Assembly: GCA_013180625.2 (NCBI GenBank)
Contig: SNVD02002352.1
Span: 62,001 to 126,000, forward strand
Reading direction: 5' to 3'
Origin: Boswellia sacra
Lineage: Eukaryota > Streptophyta > Magnoliopsida > Sapindales > Burseraceae
DNA length: 64,000 bases
The position numbers were made by a program, and so were the translations under genes. Positions 48,301 through 62,600 of the stretch are shown piece by piece. Each line of letters starts with the position of its first letter. The first letter of the stretch is position 1. A model generated the notes under the pieces. The model saw nothing but the letters and a program-made list of their open reading frames with translations, did no database searches and was not told the DNA's origin.

Positions 48301-51300
48301 TTTCCTTGTTTTATTTATTTATTTAATTTTGCAGCAAAACCAAAATGGTCATTGAACTACTCGAGGGCATTCATCTTATTGCTTCTGTGGAGGCTATTTC
48401 TCTTGGTTCTCAAGCTGGGATTCATCCATTGATTCTCTATGATATCATCTCCAATGCTGCTGGAAATTCATGGTTTGATGCTACCAAAATCATGTTTTCT
48501 TTTCTTTTTTCTCCTTTCACGATAATTTGATGCTCAAATTTTCGAAGTTCAAATTGGAAATCATTCAGAGACAGAGCTGAACTCTTTGCAATTAGATGCT
48601 TCTAATTCATGTCACTGGCTCAATACTTGGAATGATGCTTAGTTAACTTTTATTTATTTGATTGATATCCAAGATAAGGTTCTTTGGTGGCAACCTAGGA
48701 GGAAGGTTTTTAATTTCCTAAAATGATGATAGTAGGTTAATAAGATGAAACATAATGAAAATATAATTAGCTTAATAAGGTTTTGGCACATGCATTTGGA
48801 ACAGTAAAGAATGAGCCACATCCAACTAATGCAAGTGATGTTTCTTATAGTTAAATTGCTGATTTTATGTTGGTCTTCTCTTGGTTTGTCAATTGCTTAG
48901 TAATGAAACTTTTGATAATATATTCCTTGTATGCATGATGGCTACAGGTTGTGGGAAAAAACTAATTTTGGAAGTGAGAAAATTTTTTTGGTTACTTGAT
49001 TTTTATATAAGCTCTTTCATGGAGTTAGATGAATGAATAGAGCTGAAATCTTGTTGAGGTGATCTGTTGCATATTTTATTTTATTATTTCTTCTGGGTTA
49101 TTTGGCTTGAGAGGAACCATAGGATCTTCAAAGAAAAAGGCCAGACATTATTTTCCTGTGGGATTGAGTCCAGTTTTGTAGCTTCTCTTTGTTCTTCTCC
49201 CTCTACAGATTTTAAAGATGCTTCTTTTATCTTTATAAACCTAAAGTGAAATGGTTTTTTTTTTTTTTTGGATTTTACTGTAATTTTTTGAGATTTCCTT
49301 TTTGTTTATGATAGTTGTCTTGGTATAGACAGTTACAGAGCTGAAGTTGGGTGCTACCAAAAGCAGGACTACCACTAGATTTGATATATCCGGTTAAGTT
49401 TCAGGGCCGCTCATGGTTTTTAAAGACAACCTGTTCATTTTTGAATACCCCAATTTTTTTTTTTGACCTTTATGAAAAAGATGTCCATTTATTATTTCTT
49501 TAGAGCCTGTGAGTTGTTTCTGCAATGCTTTTTGAGAGTGGCATCAGATCCCTATTGTGTCTATGCAACATATTTGAAAACATCTTGTCAGCTCAGCCTC
49601 ACATTATAGATTGCTTACTTTTAGAAAGAGTACATAAATTCCTCAGAAAGCACCTACAACAAATGGACATGTGCACTTATGATTGATCAACATATGATTG
49701 GCTGTATTGTCACAGCTTTAAGTTCAAATAATGAGTTATGGATCATCTATGGCATGCTCTAGATGGAGGAGAGTACTTGCGTGAGAACACATTTGAGACT
49801 TATGAGCCATAGTGTATGGTAGATTTGGAACGGCTGGTTCTTTAGAAGCAAGTGATTCATTCTTTATATTAATAATTAATTGTCATTATTCATTAGAGGA
49901 ATCTAAGTCTTCAGCTAAAGTTACTGTTTTTTCATGATTTTAATTGGTTACTACGGTTTACTTTGCTTGCTCATGGATTGAGTAGTCTAATAGAGAAGGC
50001 AGTGGATGGGGATTTGTTTAAAGGTTTAGAGGTGGGTAGAGTTTTAGTGTGTGTGTCTCCTTTACAATTTGCAGATTTATTTAGTTTTTTCTAGAGTGTA
50101 CGAGGAAAAATATAACTAATTTAGTCTCTTTGGTGCAGTTGTTTTGTGTCTTTTCAGGGCTGAAAGTTAATTTGGGTAAAACTATAGTGGTATGCATTAT
50201 TTCTTAAGAAAATAAGGTGGTGCAGGTGGCTAATAGGATTGGTTTTCAGAGATAAGTAGTCCTTTGAAGTACTTGGGACTACCTTCAGGATACAATCCAA
50301 GATTTTGTGTTTTTGGAATCAGTCTGATGATGAAAAAAGTGGGGAGAGCACTTCATGGATGATAGAGGCTTCTTTCTAGGTCTAGAACTAAAGGTATTTT
50401 GGGGTTTGGTGGCTTGATGACAAGAAATATATCATTTTTCTTAAACAAATGGTTTGAGAGATTTCCTTTAGAAACAAGTTTCTTTTGGCATGAAATTGTT
50501 AGAAGTATTCATGAGGCAGTAATAGTGGGTGGCATTCTAATGTGGTTTTTGTTCAAGAAGTCCGTGGAAGACAGTGTCTCAAAGTATTCAATTTTCAGTA
50601 ATCATTTTGAAGAAGGTCGTGGGAAATGGTACTTGGATTTCAAATTTGGGAGATCGTTGGGATGGAATTATAAAACTATGTTATTCATTTCAAAGAATTC
50701 ATCTTTTACCAAGAGCTCAAAACGCTTTTTTTTTTTTTTTTTTTTTTTGAGAGTAGGCGGGTTTTCTCTAATGGTTCTTTTGGGTGAACCTTTTTTTATT
50801 TTTTTGAAAGAAATTTGAAGGATGAGGAATATTTTGAGTTATCTTCTCTTCTTTATTTATTGGAGAATGTTTGGATCATGTGAAAAAGGATAATAGGTTT
50901 TTGAAGCTTGAATCTTCAGGCTGTTTTCGTTGCAAATCTTCGTTTTCTTGGCTTATTGATGGTATTTTTTTGGAGAGTTATATGTGATTATATGGAAGGT
51001 TAAAGTTTCTTCCAAAGTTCAGTTTCTATCTTGTTGGTGGCTGATGATAGGTTCATGGATTTGATGTATTCTGGAAAGGTGTTCTAGTTCTTGCCTTTCT
51101 CCTAACTGGTATCTCATCTGTAAGAAGCATGTGTAAAATTTGATACTTTATTCCTTCACTGCCCTTTTTCTTTGAAAATGTGGTTCAAGTTTGTTTGAAG
51201 CTAAAATGACTTAAGTAATTCTGGAGTCTTGTGTTGCATTATTTGTTGAACATCACAATGCATTTCAAGAGAGAAAGCTATGGTTCTTCAGAGATAGAAG

Positions 51301-53107
51301 ATTTTGTTGATCTGTTATTGGATAAAATTCATGTTCTTCCTTCTTTGTGGGCTTCATTTACAAAAAATTTCAAGGGATTTATTTTTCCTGTATTCAGAGG
51401 GATCTGGAGATGTAATTTCTTCTTCTTCTTCCTTCTTTTGATTATTTTCTTCTTGTAGTGGATCACTGTTGCACTTGAACTCTGATGTATTTATATTCAT
51501 CAATATTATAGTCTTGTCCCTTATCGGAAAAAAGAAAAAAAATACAAAAAAAGGTTGGGTTCCTGCTTGTCTACTTTGATCAATGCTTCTAAACCCACAT
51601 ATATTCTTCCTTTATTTTTTATTTTTATTCATATCTGGTGGGCGCTTTTTATTTATGCAGGATTTTCAAGAATCACATTCCCCGGTTGTTGAGCAGTAGT
51701 GCCACACTTCATTTCCTGAATGCATTTATTCAGAATTTGGTAGGAATGACACATTCCTATGCTTGCTTGCATTTTTTCCTTTTAAGGAATTCTTAATTAT
51801 TTGTTCATTAAGTTTTTTATAGGTGGCATTATCTTATGGTGTTTGAAGGCAGAGTCATGAATTATTGTTTGTTTTTCCTTTATAGCTGCATTATTATTTT
51901 TAGAAGGTACTTTTATTTTTGTATTGTATTCCTGAGCATCTATTTTGAGTTTAAAATTTGATTGATTGCATATTATAATTCAGATAAGCGTATTCCAAAA
52001 TAGTCTGTGTAAATTTATTGGGTTCATGTTTAGATTGTTGATTTGGTTTAGTTTGTGCATGTTGTAGTTTGGAACTCAAAACTATTTTGGTAATGGTCCT
52101 AGATGCGTTTAGAATAAAATAAATTTAAGCAAAAAGGTGTCCAAGGAGAAAATGGGGATACATTTTGAGAACAAGTTTTTCTTCAGAATTTTTTTCAACA
52201 CTTGGTGGTATAGGGTTTCAGTTTTAAATCTCAAGTAAAATGGCAGGAACTATTGTTTTTAGTGAGCAGTGACCCTTACCTGTTCTCTATTAACTAGAGT
52301 AACTGAACAGTTTGCAAACTTGCCACAAGCTCACTTTTTAATATTTGAGCAAACACTGAATTCTTAAAAACTATCCTTGGCATGGCATGCCACATTCTTT
52401 AATTTTGTTCCACAATCTTGAGTCAGGAACAAGAAAACGTTAAATTCAGCATAAAGCAAAGCTTCTCATGTAGCAACAAGATCCATTAAATAGTAATTTG
52501 AGTCTGTGACAAGCACCCTCTCCTATGCAACTCTTCCTTTTAAATATGATTTATTTACAATTTGTTTTCTTGTGTTTCTTTTCTCCTGTTAACCTTGGCG
52601 TAGCATTACTCTTTTTGTTTCTTTTATCCTGTTGTTGATCTCTGTTTCATTTGACCTTTGATATGCTATCTTTTATCAATATAGTTCTATTCTGTTTCTT
52701 ATTGAAAAAAAGAATTCATAGCTTTTCTTGTAACGAAAAGAAGTGTGTCATATTATAGAATTAGTGCATTTCATGGGTTTCAAACATGTATGATCATCTG
52801 TATCTTCTTGTTGTGCCTTTCATGATGTTTATATGAGATTTATAAAATACTAATTGAAATTTGAATTCTAGGGCATTGTTTTGGACATGGCCAAGATGCT
52901 TACTTTTCCCCTTCCACTTTTGGCCGTTGCTTACCAACAAATAATGCTTGGTAGTTATCTCAATCTCTTATTTAAATTTAAATACCATGTCATGGTTGAT
53001 GACCATTCTTTGGTTAGAAGCAATCTGGTTTTCTTACCTTCTTTAAACATTTTTTCTTTTCAGGGTCTCATGGGCATGGCTATGATGGTACCTCGCCATT
53101 GGTTAAG
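42358..53107 (+). CDS. module 1: 3-hydroxyisobutyrate dehydrogenase-like, degenerate (exons 1-11)
   Basis: 286 codons. The beta-hydroxyacid dehydrogenase fold is recognisable (VIGFVGL at 5-11, LVVLISHPDQI, ILCSTM, VDAYVSRG, KTKMVIELLEG, then an all-alpha part with AISLGSQAG and SNAAGNSW). Key residues are lost: the dinucleotide loop is GLNELS (10-15) where GxGxxG is expected, the substrate loop is DAYVSRG (122-128) against DAPVSGG in module 2, and the residue that is Asn497 in module 2 is Ile179 here. The lysine (Lys176) is kept. I infer a non-catalytic or regulatory/structural module. Exon lengths match module 2. Confidence 0.85.
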
Positions 53108-56100
53108 GTTATTCTGTATAGTTTATGTTGACCTTCTTCTAGTCAACTTGCAAATCAAACTGACATGGCATAAAAACATCTTTCATGTTTCTATGTTGGT
53201 TCAGTCATATTTATCTAGTTACTTTATGATTCTTGGACAGGTTTGGGACAAAGTACTTGGAGTGAAAATAACAGATGCTGCTAATTTGAAGGCCTACAAA
53301 CCATTGGAACTGGCAGAACAAATTACCTCCAATCCAAAAACTGTGAACCGAGTTGGTTTCATTGGTCTTGGAGCAATGGGATTTGGCATGGCAACTCACT
53401 TGGTGAAATCAAAATTCTGTGTTGTTGGTTATGATGTAATCCCTTACTTCCATCTTTTTGCATTTAGTGTCAATTCTTTGTGTGGAACAGTTCGATATTG
53501 TAGTAACCTTTTATCCCTGCTTTCACCACTGAGATTGAATTGCTGCATTATTCATGTGATGTAATTCATTAGTTCCATCTTTGTTTGTTGAAAGTGCCAA
53601 CTCTCTGATGAAATATTTTGATATAGGATTTCGAAAGACAATGCCATCTTAATGAAAAAAATACGGCCAGTAGTCCTCATATTGGCTTAGCCTTTTAATT
53701 GCTATCTTTGGAGGGAGAAGATGACATACCTAATTTGTTTATGTATGATTTATTTTTTCTCAACTTCTTGCACAACCCCCATATAGTCCTCAGCAGTAAA
53801 GTAGTTATCTCTTCAACGATGCTGTATTTCATTATGGCTTTGAGATTCAAAATCTTGTCTGTGTTCTCAATCATAAATTTAGTGGAATTTCTCCTTTGGT
53901 CTCCCAGTTGGCCTGAAAACCTGTTAATTTGTTTGAAATGTTAAATTTCAATTGTGCTCTATTTGAATTAATTTATTTTTCTTGTTGTATTTCCTTTTGC
54001 AGTCTATAGGTGTGTTAATTAAATTTTATGATTTGCTGGTAACTTATAAAAGCCTATTTGATCAAGTATCCTCTTGGACTTGCTCCTAACGGGGGCCCCT
54101 TTTTTATTAAAATTTTTTTATCTAGTGTTTTCTGCTTATAATTTCTAGTATGCAATATTGTGTTAGTCTATTGAACTAATAGCTTGATCTTTGGTGTGGA
54201 CCTTTGCAATATTGTATGTACTTTTGCAGCTGGCATGCAGAACTGTGGGTTTCTAAGTGCATGTTCTTGAGATGCCAAGTAAATCATTCCAATTATTTAG
54301 TTTGTGTCGTTGTACTGGTGTCAGGTTTATAAGCCATCGCTTACACGATTTGAAAATGCTGGCGGCTTGATTGCAAACTCTCCAGCTGAAGTAACTAAAG
54401 GTAAAATTGAGGCATATTTAAAGGCCTATCAATCTAAGTCCATAGATAAGTAAATAATTAAAAAGAAAGAATTGATGGGCTGTAGGATGAATCTTGCAGT
54501 AATAGGGCTTTGTCGAGCTAATGCTTTCAGCCCCAAGGCACGAATTTCGTGATGTCACATTTGATGCCACATTTGAAGTTTGTAGGGCTTTGTCAAACTT
54601 TTAATACTTTTGAAGTTTATTCTGACTTGCATATATTATGGTCCAAGTAAATAATAAAAGAAAGATTTTAAATTTTAGCGAATAATATTATACTGCATAG
54701 CACTTTCACCTTTGTCCTTATTCATATGTACTTGCATATACATATAGAGGTGTGCATGTGTGTACGTGTTAATTTTTGAGCATAAGATTATGCTTTCAGT
54801 GATCTCTTTAGCAAATCTGTTTTCTTTTTTTTTTTTTCTCATTTCTATAATGGATAATTGAACATCAAACTTTGGAACTGGATCATCATGTTCATGCTTC
54901 AAAGTTATTCACTGAGCATGGCAATATAAACATCTAAAATGCTTTCCATTTCAGACGTTGATGTGCTTATAGTCATGGTCACAAATGAAGGTCAAGCAGA
55001 GACTGTCTTGTATGGAGATCTTGGTGCAGTTCCAGGTAATGCTCTAGTCGTTACTGGTGTATTATCTAATTAACTACAAACTTTTGAGCTGCACCAATGA
55101 CAATTTTCCTTTTCTTAAAGTTCTTCCATCTGGTGCATCAATAATCCTTTCATCCACTGTCAGTCCTGGATTTGTGAGCCAACTAGAGCGCCGCTTGCAA
55201 CGTATGTCCTTGATTTGATTGAATTGTCAGTTGTTCATTTATGCAGCATGGTGAATTTAAATCTCTATTGTTTGACTTATTCAATGTGAAGTTTCTTTTT
55301 AAAGTTACCTTATTAGAAGGGCCCAAGGAAATGGCATAATGTAACACTGAATTTATGGTTCCCCAGCCAAATATTTTCAAATCATAAGGGTTTCTACTTT
55401 CTGAAATTAGAATGTACTAACTGGATTGTGATGGTGTACTGTTTTGGATTATTTGCTTAGAAGGAAAAGAAAACTTTTGGAGATAAGTGGGAGGATGGTC
55501 AACCGTTATGTGATAAAACCAAGTTTTGGGTTTCCATGACTTCTGATTCTAAGATGCAATTTATTTATTTTTCTATTTTTTCCCCCTAATTATTAAAAAG
55601 TAATCAGTGCTGAATTGATTAGGGTCTGTAGTCTTTGGTCTTTTGGCTGAAGGCCTCTAACGGAAATTAATAGATTTAGTGTGCATCACATTCTCACTAG
55701 TTTGTAAATCCCTCTATTCCGTAACAGGCTTTTATGTTCCTAAAAATTAAAAAAAAAAATCCTTTAACACTTAGTTTCTCTGCCTTCATCAGATATTTTA
55801 GATGAGAAATGACCAACGTTAATTTATGAAACAACATTGTTAAGTTACCATTTGAATCAAAAGCTTAATCTTATGTAGGTAAAGTCCTAATGATAGTTAA
55901 GCTCTAACATGCCTCCTCACATATACATGGTCGTGGACTGAACACAACTTATTGTTATTACTTAGTTAATACTACGGGGAGCTTTAAACAAAACACAAGT
56001 TATCATTCTTATTTTAATTAAGATGATGAGGGGTTTTGAATACAAGATCACTTGGTTAACTTAGCTTTGTCACCAAAGTTACCACTTGACCCAAATATTG

Positions 56101-59100
56101 AAAGGCCAGTATTTAAGCTCTAATAATTATATTATTTTCTTTTATCTTTTTGTTTTGGTTGTTTCACATGGTAATTTATTTGCAAATGTCATAGGTGAAG
56201 GAAAGGATTTGAAATTGGTAGATGCTCCCGTTTCTGGTGGTGTTAAGAAGGCATCCACTGGAGAACTTACGGTGTGCAAAGAACCGTTACTAGGAAAAAA
56301 CAGAATTTAATACTTTTTTTTTTTTCTCTAAAATTGATCGCATAATCATTTTTTTATAAATCAGATAATGGCCGCGGGTTCGGATGAAGCACTTACAAGT
56401 ACAGGTTCAGTCCTCTCAGGTAAAGATTCGTAATATAATGTATTCTTTTTCTGAAGGGATATCAAAATTTACATTGATTGATTCTTGGTTGTTTACCATG
56501 GACAGCGTTATCTGAGAAGCTTTATATTATTAAAGGGGGTTGTGGTGCTGCAAGGTAAGCCATGCATTGCATTGTGATGCATTAAGTATTTTGGATGTGT
56601 TGGCAAATGAATTTCATTTTGCTTTTCTCTTATGTTATGTTCTCTAGTGGCGTAAAGATGGTTAATCAGTTACTTGCCGGAGTCCATATAGCATCAGCAG
56701 CTGAAGCGATGGCATTTGGAGCTAGATTAGGCCTTAATACCAGAGTGTTATTCGATATTATCACCAACAGCAGTGGGACTTCCTGGTATGTCTCATGCAC
56801 AAGCAACGATTCTTAAAGAGATTTCTTTCTTTGATTAAAGTGATTGTGAATTGTGCTTGTACCAAGTTTAAGATTTCAGTTTCATTTCATCTTGACTAGC
56901 CCTTGTTTCTTCCTACCAAGCTAGAATATAAGCATTCAATTTGCATTGATATCTGATTATGCTATAGATCACTTAGTCCATTTTCATTGCAAGTGCATCA
57001 AACCTTGGGCTTTGGTGAAGTATTATAAAGTTTTAGCCCTCTCAGTTTGCCTTGATGGATTTGATTAATGCCTGTTGCAGATCTTTCTTTATTTTTAATT
57101 TCCTTGTTATATTACATGGAACAAGAATTCTAAACCTAATTTTCTTTCTTTTTTTTTTTTTTGTGAAAAAGTATGTCAAAGTTATTTTCCTTCCCAATAT
57201 AAAGCTGCAGAATTAATAGACCAGGTATTGAACTTTCCCCAAAAATTTTTGCAGCTAATATTTCTTATGGAGAAATCAAGCCTTAGATCAGTAAATAATA
57301 ATTCTGGACTGACACTGATATTTTAAAAAAATTATAAGAAATAATTAAATTTTTTTACTTTTTGCAATTTTTTTTTAATTGCTTTGTCAAGTTCAAAATG
57401 AAAACTGTGGAAGTACCTGCAATTGTCGACTTGTCTTGACCAACGAGTCAAAGCTCGTCAACTCGTCATGACTAACGAGTTAGTGTTTGTTGACTGGTAG
57501 ACTTGTAAGTTAGCTCGGCAATAAAAGAAAATAGGATTTGGCTAAATTTTAAAATACCCCCTCAAAAATTGTTTATATACACTTAACCCTTTTCTTTTTT
57601 GTGCTGGCAAACTGATTACACTGAGTGCTTGTTGGCCCTTTTGTACTATCAGCTTTAAACTATCTTCTAGATGACTTCTAAGCTTCCTCGGAGACAATTA
57701 AAGTCCTTACATCTGTCCATACTATTTTCTTACAAAAACACAAGGTTGACTTTTGACTCTTTGACTATCTTTAAATAAAATTATATATCAAATGCTCTTT
57801 TAATGTTTGCATCACAAAAGACGTCCTCTGAATTAAACAAATTAAAACCAAGTTCCTGGACCATGACATTAGTGTTCTAAAACAGTTTTAGATACTAGAC
57901 ATACTAAGTGATGTGACATGTTCACATCCATCGGTATTTAAGAGTTTGTATCAAAATATATATGTTAGCATTGCAACTTTAACTATCAGGTCTAATGGTA
58001 ATTTAATAACATCAAAACCTTACTTGCATGTTAATGTTGTTACTTATCATAGTTTAGAACTTTGGGAGATATCTTGCTTGGTATCTAATTCTTGTTATGA
58101 GACATAAACCAAGTGTCTGTGTACTCCGAGTCATAAGTTGTACTTTATATCCGATTCCATTAGGTCCAAATTATTTTATTATTTATTTATTTTTTACTTC
58201 AATGACTCATAGCATGCCTTATATAATCAATTTACCAAAAGATATTTTGCTTGCCTGTGACCATTAATGTCTCGGAACCTGGACACTAAGGTGCCAGACT
58301 TTGGATCCAAATTGTTGGACATGACGATACCTCCTTAACAGAATGGTGGTATAGTATCGCTGTCAAAGACTATTTCTTGAAATGAAACTTTGGGTTACCT
58401 TTATGCAAGAAACTTCATTGGGAAAAGTATTATAAGGGTAACACTACAAACCAAAGCTACATTAGATTGAATAATCTAAAGGTCTTAGGATGTTCCCATC
58501 CTTTTTTTTATTAGTATTTTAAATAAATAACTATATGCTAATTCTAACCCAAGCCCTTGTATCTCAGTGATCATAGCATCCATGATTGTCTACATTTCAA
58601 GTTTGTAAACACCTGTGCTTTTCCCACTTGCCAAAGATATGCTATAATCAAATCTCTAATCTTCTACTGAAGATTTGGATTTATGATTAAACCATGATTT
58701 TAATCCTCTTGAGTGAATCCATCGCATGGCATCAGGCAGATGGCTTGGTGCCCTAACCCAATCACATGCTACCATGCTGTTGCACCTCATGAACAGTTAG
58801 CACCATAGTATCGGTGATTGTACTTGCCATAACTTTTATGTGTGTTTAGAATTGTGCAAGTTTGTGGCTTGTTTGGTTATCATAATTTATACATCAATAA
58901 TTTGATAATCATCTTGGCAAAACCAACCTTCAAGAGATTTGAATTAATGTGGGTATCATAAGTTAATGAATTTGAGCTGAGAAAATTTTACTACTTTTGC
59001 AGGATGTTTGAGAATCGGGTTCCGCACATGTTGGACAATGACTATACACCACACTCTGCACTTGATATTTTTGTGAAGGATCTGGTTAGCTAGATCACTT

Positions 59101-59570
59101 GGCCACGCAATGTGTTTATGGGAAATAATTAATTGAAATATCACACTAATAAATTGATGGTGTTGCAGGGTATTGTTGCTCATGAATCCTCGTCTCTAGA
59201 AGTTCCACTGCATATTTCAACTGTTGCACATCAACTATTTTTGGCAGGTGTAGTGTAATTGAGTTTGTATATTTTCATAGCAAACTTAGTCATCCCTTTT
59301 TTTTGGCACATTTATTTTACCTCGTAAGACATGTTACTTAAATTGTAGGTGGTCTCTAATTCCCCCTAAGCTTATAATTGTTATCTATGTGAATGGTCTA
59401 GGAGGATGAAGCATACTTCACTTGGCCAGAACATCTAACCTTACATTAGTATACGCTAAACCCTTGGATGTTGTATAAATCCAGCTGATATTTATTCTAA
59501 AAATAAACAAAATTAAATTAAGGAAAAAGAGGGCATTGTTTATTGTTAAAAGATTTAGTTTTATGATGTA

Positions 59571-59616
<46 letters not shown>

Positions 59617-62600
59617 TCATAAAATATATAGACACACTCATAAAATACAATAATTGTTCTAAGATTTAAGGTGAGAATGAGATTCGGCCATCTCAATCGA
59701 TAAGACAAATCTGAGTCAGACAACAGTTACAGTTGATATCTAATAGAGAAAGTAAAACTAGGGTGGGGAATAGGAACATGAGAACCAGTGTGGTAGGAAT
59801 TCTCATATTCCTGTCTCATCATTATCTATATACAATCTACATTACATCATAAAACTAAATCTTTTAACAATAAACAATGCATATATATTTATATATATTT
59901 AGAAACAGAACTTATATGGAAAAATGAAGGTTGTTAAATATTGTGATTCATAATTTCCTAAGCTAAGTTCCCATGTCAAAGTGATGTATAATTTAATGCG
60001 GAAAGTATATTACAATGTTATGTTCTGTTGTATGTAATGTTCTTTGGACAATATTTGAGGAAGGTAGCATACAGTATACTCAATTTGATTACTTGAGCAG
60101 GCTCTGCTGCTGGCTGGGGTCGTCAGGATGATGCTGGTGTAGTTAAGGTATGCACTTCTAATGCCAATTATTGATATAATGCTTTTTCTTCAATAATGGA
60201 AATAAATTATAAGTTATTTATGCACAATGGAAAAATTGATTGTGGTTTACTCTCTTATCATTTTGAGCTGGAGTTGTTTAACTCTAATCTCATTGTCATA
60301 TTCGTGTGAATTTAACATAATGGAAACTTTTCAGCTGAGTGAATGTCAATATCATCTCTGAATAGTTACTGTCAGTTTCAGTCATAATCTGGCAGTTCAT
60401 CTGACTCGAAATTATTTTGAGTTTTGAATGCAAAAACTCTTGCTGTTCCTATTTATTTATTTTTTATCACATATAATAAATGCAATATGTTGGAAGCTTT
60501 TTACTGTATGAACTATAGAGGAAAATTTTTTGTGAAACCCCTAAGGTTTGGCAAAAATAAGATCCCTGAGTTTCCAAAAATAACAGAAAACTACCCTGAC
60601 TCACTAATAATTCCAGGGTTTTTTTTTTGTAACTTTAGGAAACTCAGGGACCTTTGGAAATATGTCCAAACCTTGGGGGTTTCGAAACGTTCCCTTGTAT
60701 AAACTCACCCATGATTGTGATTTGTGATACTCTAGTTGCAAGGTTTAACCGCTTTTAGCTCCGCTGTATAGGTGTATGAGACACTAACTGGTGTTAAAGT
60801 TGAAGGAAAGCCTCCCAGGCATAAGAAAGAAGTTGTATTCCAATCTCTTCCAGCTGAGTGGCCTCAGAATCCCATTGATTATATAAATGGACTGATTCAC
60901 AAAAACTCTAAAACTCTGGTTGTTCTAGATGATGATCCAACTGGAACCCAAACTGTTCATGACATTGAAGTATTAACAGAATGGTGAGTCTATTTATGCT
61001 CTCTCTATAATTAGATATTTGCTTTGCTTATTGTTATCTTCTTCTATAGCAAACATTTGGGAATGGGTCTTATCAGAATCAGGTTTTATTTTTACTTTAT
61101 TATTTTATTTTTCTCCTGGGGTTAATTTATTAGTAAAAGTTTACACAATGTCTGCATACGTTATCATAGATTATACTTTGGTAAGGGTTTTGTGGAGTTT
61201 TTTGTTCCCTTCTCTGGTAGGATTCTGCATGCTGTGGACATCTGCTCCACTCTTGTACTATCCTTTCTCTTTGCTAATTGTTATCTTGAGATTATGGTAA
61301 ATGACAATATCATCCCTGATGTTTTCCTTGAACAAAATTTGTCCCTAAGGTTTTAGAAATATACACAAACATCCCTCAACCTCAAATTCATCGTGTGCAT
61401 AGTGTAAAATATAGCCATTTTAAAAATTAAACAACCTTGTCTCCTATTTTTACCATACTAGTACTTGATTCAAAAATTCTGAAAATTTATAAAATTCATG
61501 TAAACACACTTGTATAAGAATTTCATTCTATTTTAAGTTAAAAAGCACCTAAAAAAATTTTATGATTTTAGGTTTAGTCTATAATACAAATTGTTTCCAG
61601 TAGCCTGGAGTTGTCTAAAAATAATGATTTTTAGTGTGATTATTTGCTCACATGTTTTTCACTAAATTGAGAGTTTTCATAATTTTTTGATTTATAAACA
61701 AATTTATACAATTTTTTATATGATAGATTGTCCAATTCTGAACAGGTTATATCAGGCTTTTTAAACTTTTTAAAATGCAAACCTCAATGATGATATTGTT
61801 ATTTCCCCTGACATTGTGGTATACTGTGTATGTGGCTCTATAGTGAATCACCTTTAAACCCAGATGAGTTCTAATTTTCATATTTTGGAGAAATTATAAC
61901 ATTTTAGATTTTGGATTTTAGACTTTATTTGATTATATAATTAGAGACTGGGTACAATACTTCAATTTACTTCAAAAGCGAGCTTTCCTTAAGGTATTCC
62001 TTAAGTTTCTCCTACTTGTGGGTTGTCCTTTGCAGGAGTGAGGAGTCACTTGTTGAGCAGTTTAAAAAAAAGCCTTTGTGCTTCTTCATTTTGACGAACT
62101 CCAGATCGCTGAGCTCTGATAAGGTAAATTTATTTCTTCAAATGTGCATATGCTCAATTTATAATGCTTAATTTATCAGCATAATATAGTCTCCTATTTA
62201 AAATTTTATTTTGGTCATAGTGATTCTCTCCATGCCCCCTTTTTAAGACTTGTGTTCTGATTAGAAGATTGAATTTGACAGGCTGCTGCATTGATTAAAG
62301 AAATCTGCATAAACCTCTGTTCAGCGGCTAATAAAGTTGATAATAGTCAATTTACGGTAGTTTTGAGAGGCGATTCTACACTACGTGGTCATTTTCCAGA
62401 GGCAAGGACTGTGACTTTTAATTTCCACCATAAGCTCAACTGTATTGCAACTTCACTTTTTAACAAAATCATAATGTGATGCTGCTTGATATTCTACAGG
62501 AACCAGATGCTGCTGTTTCAGTATTGGGTGAAATGGACGCATGGATAATTTGCCCCTTTTTTCTTCAAGGAGGCCGTTATACTATTGAAGATGTGCATTA

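Noticed and set aside
50399..50818. 139-aa plus-strand frame as a host gene
   Set aside because: Its text matches the ORF2 C-terminal region of plant LINEs and it sits within a LINE fragment in intron 8.
53881..54900. Minor open frames between exons 12 and 14 as extra exons
   Set aside because: They do not extend the dehydrogenase alignment, and the flanking exons already join in phase without them.
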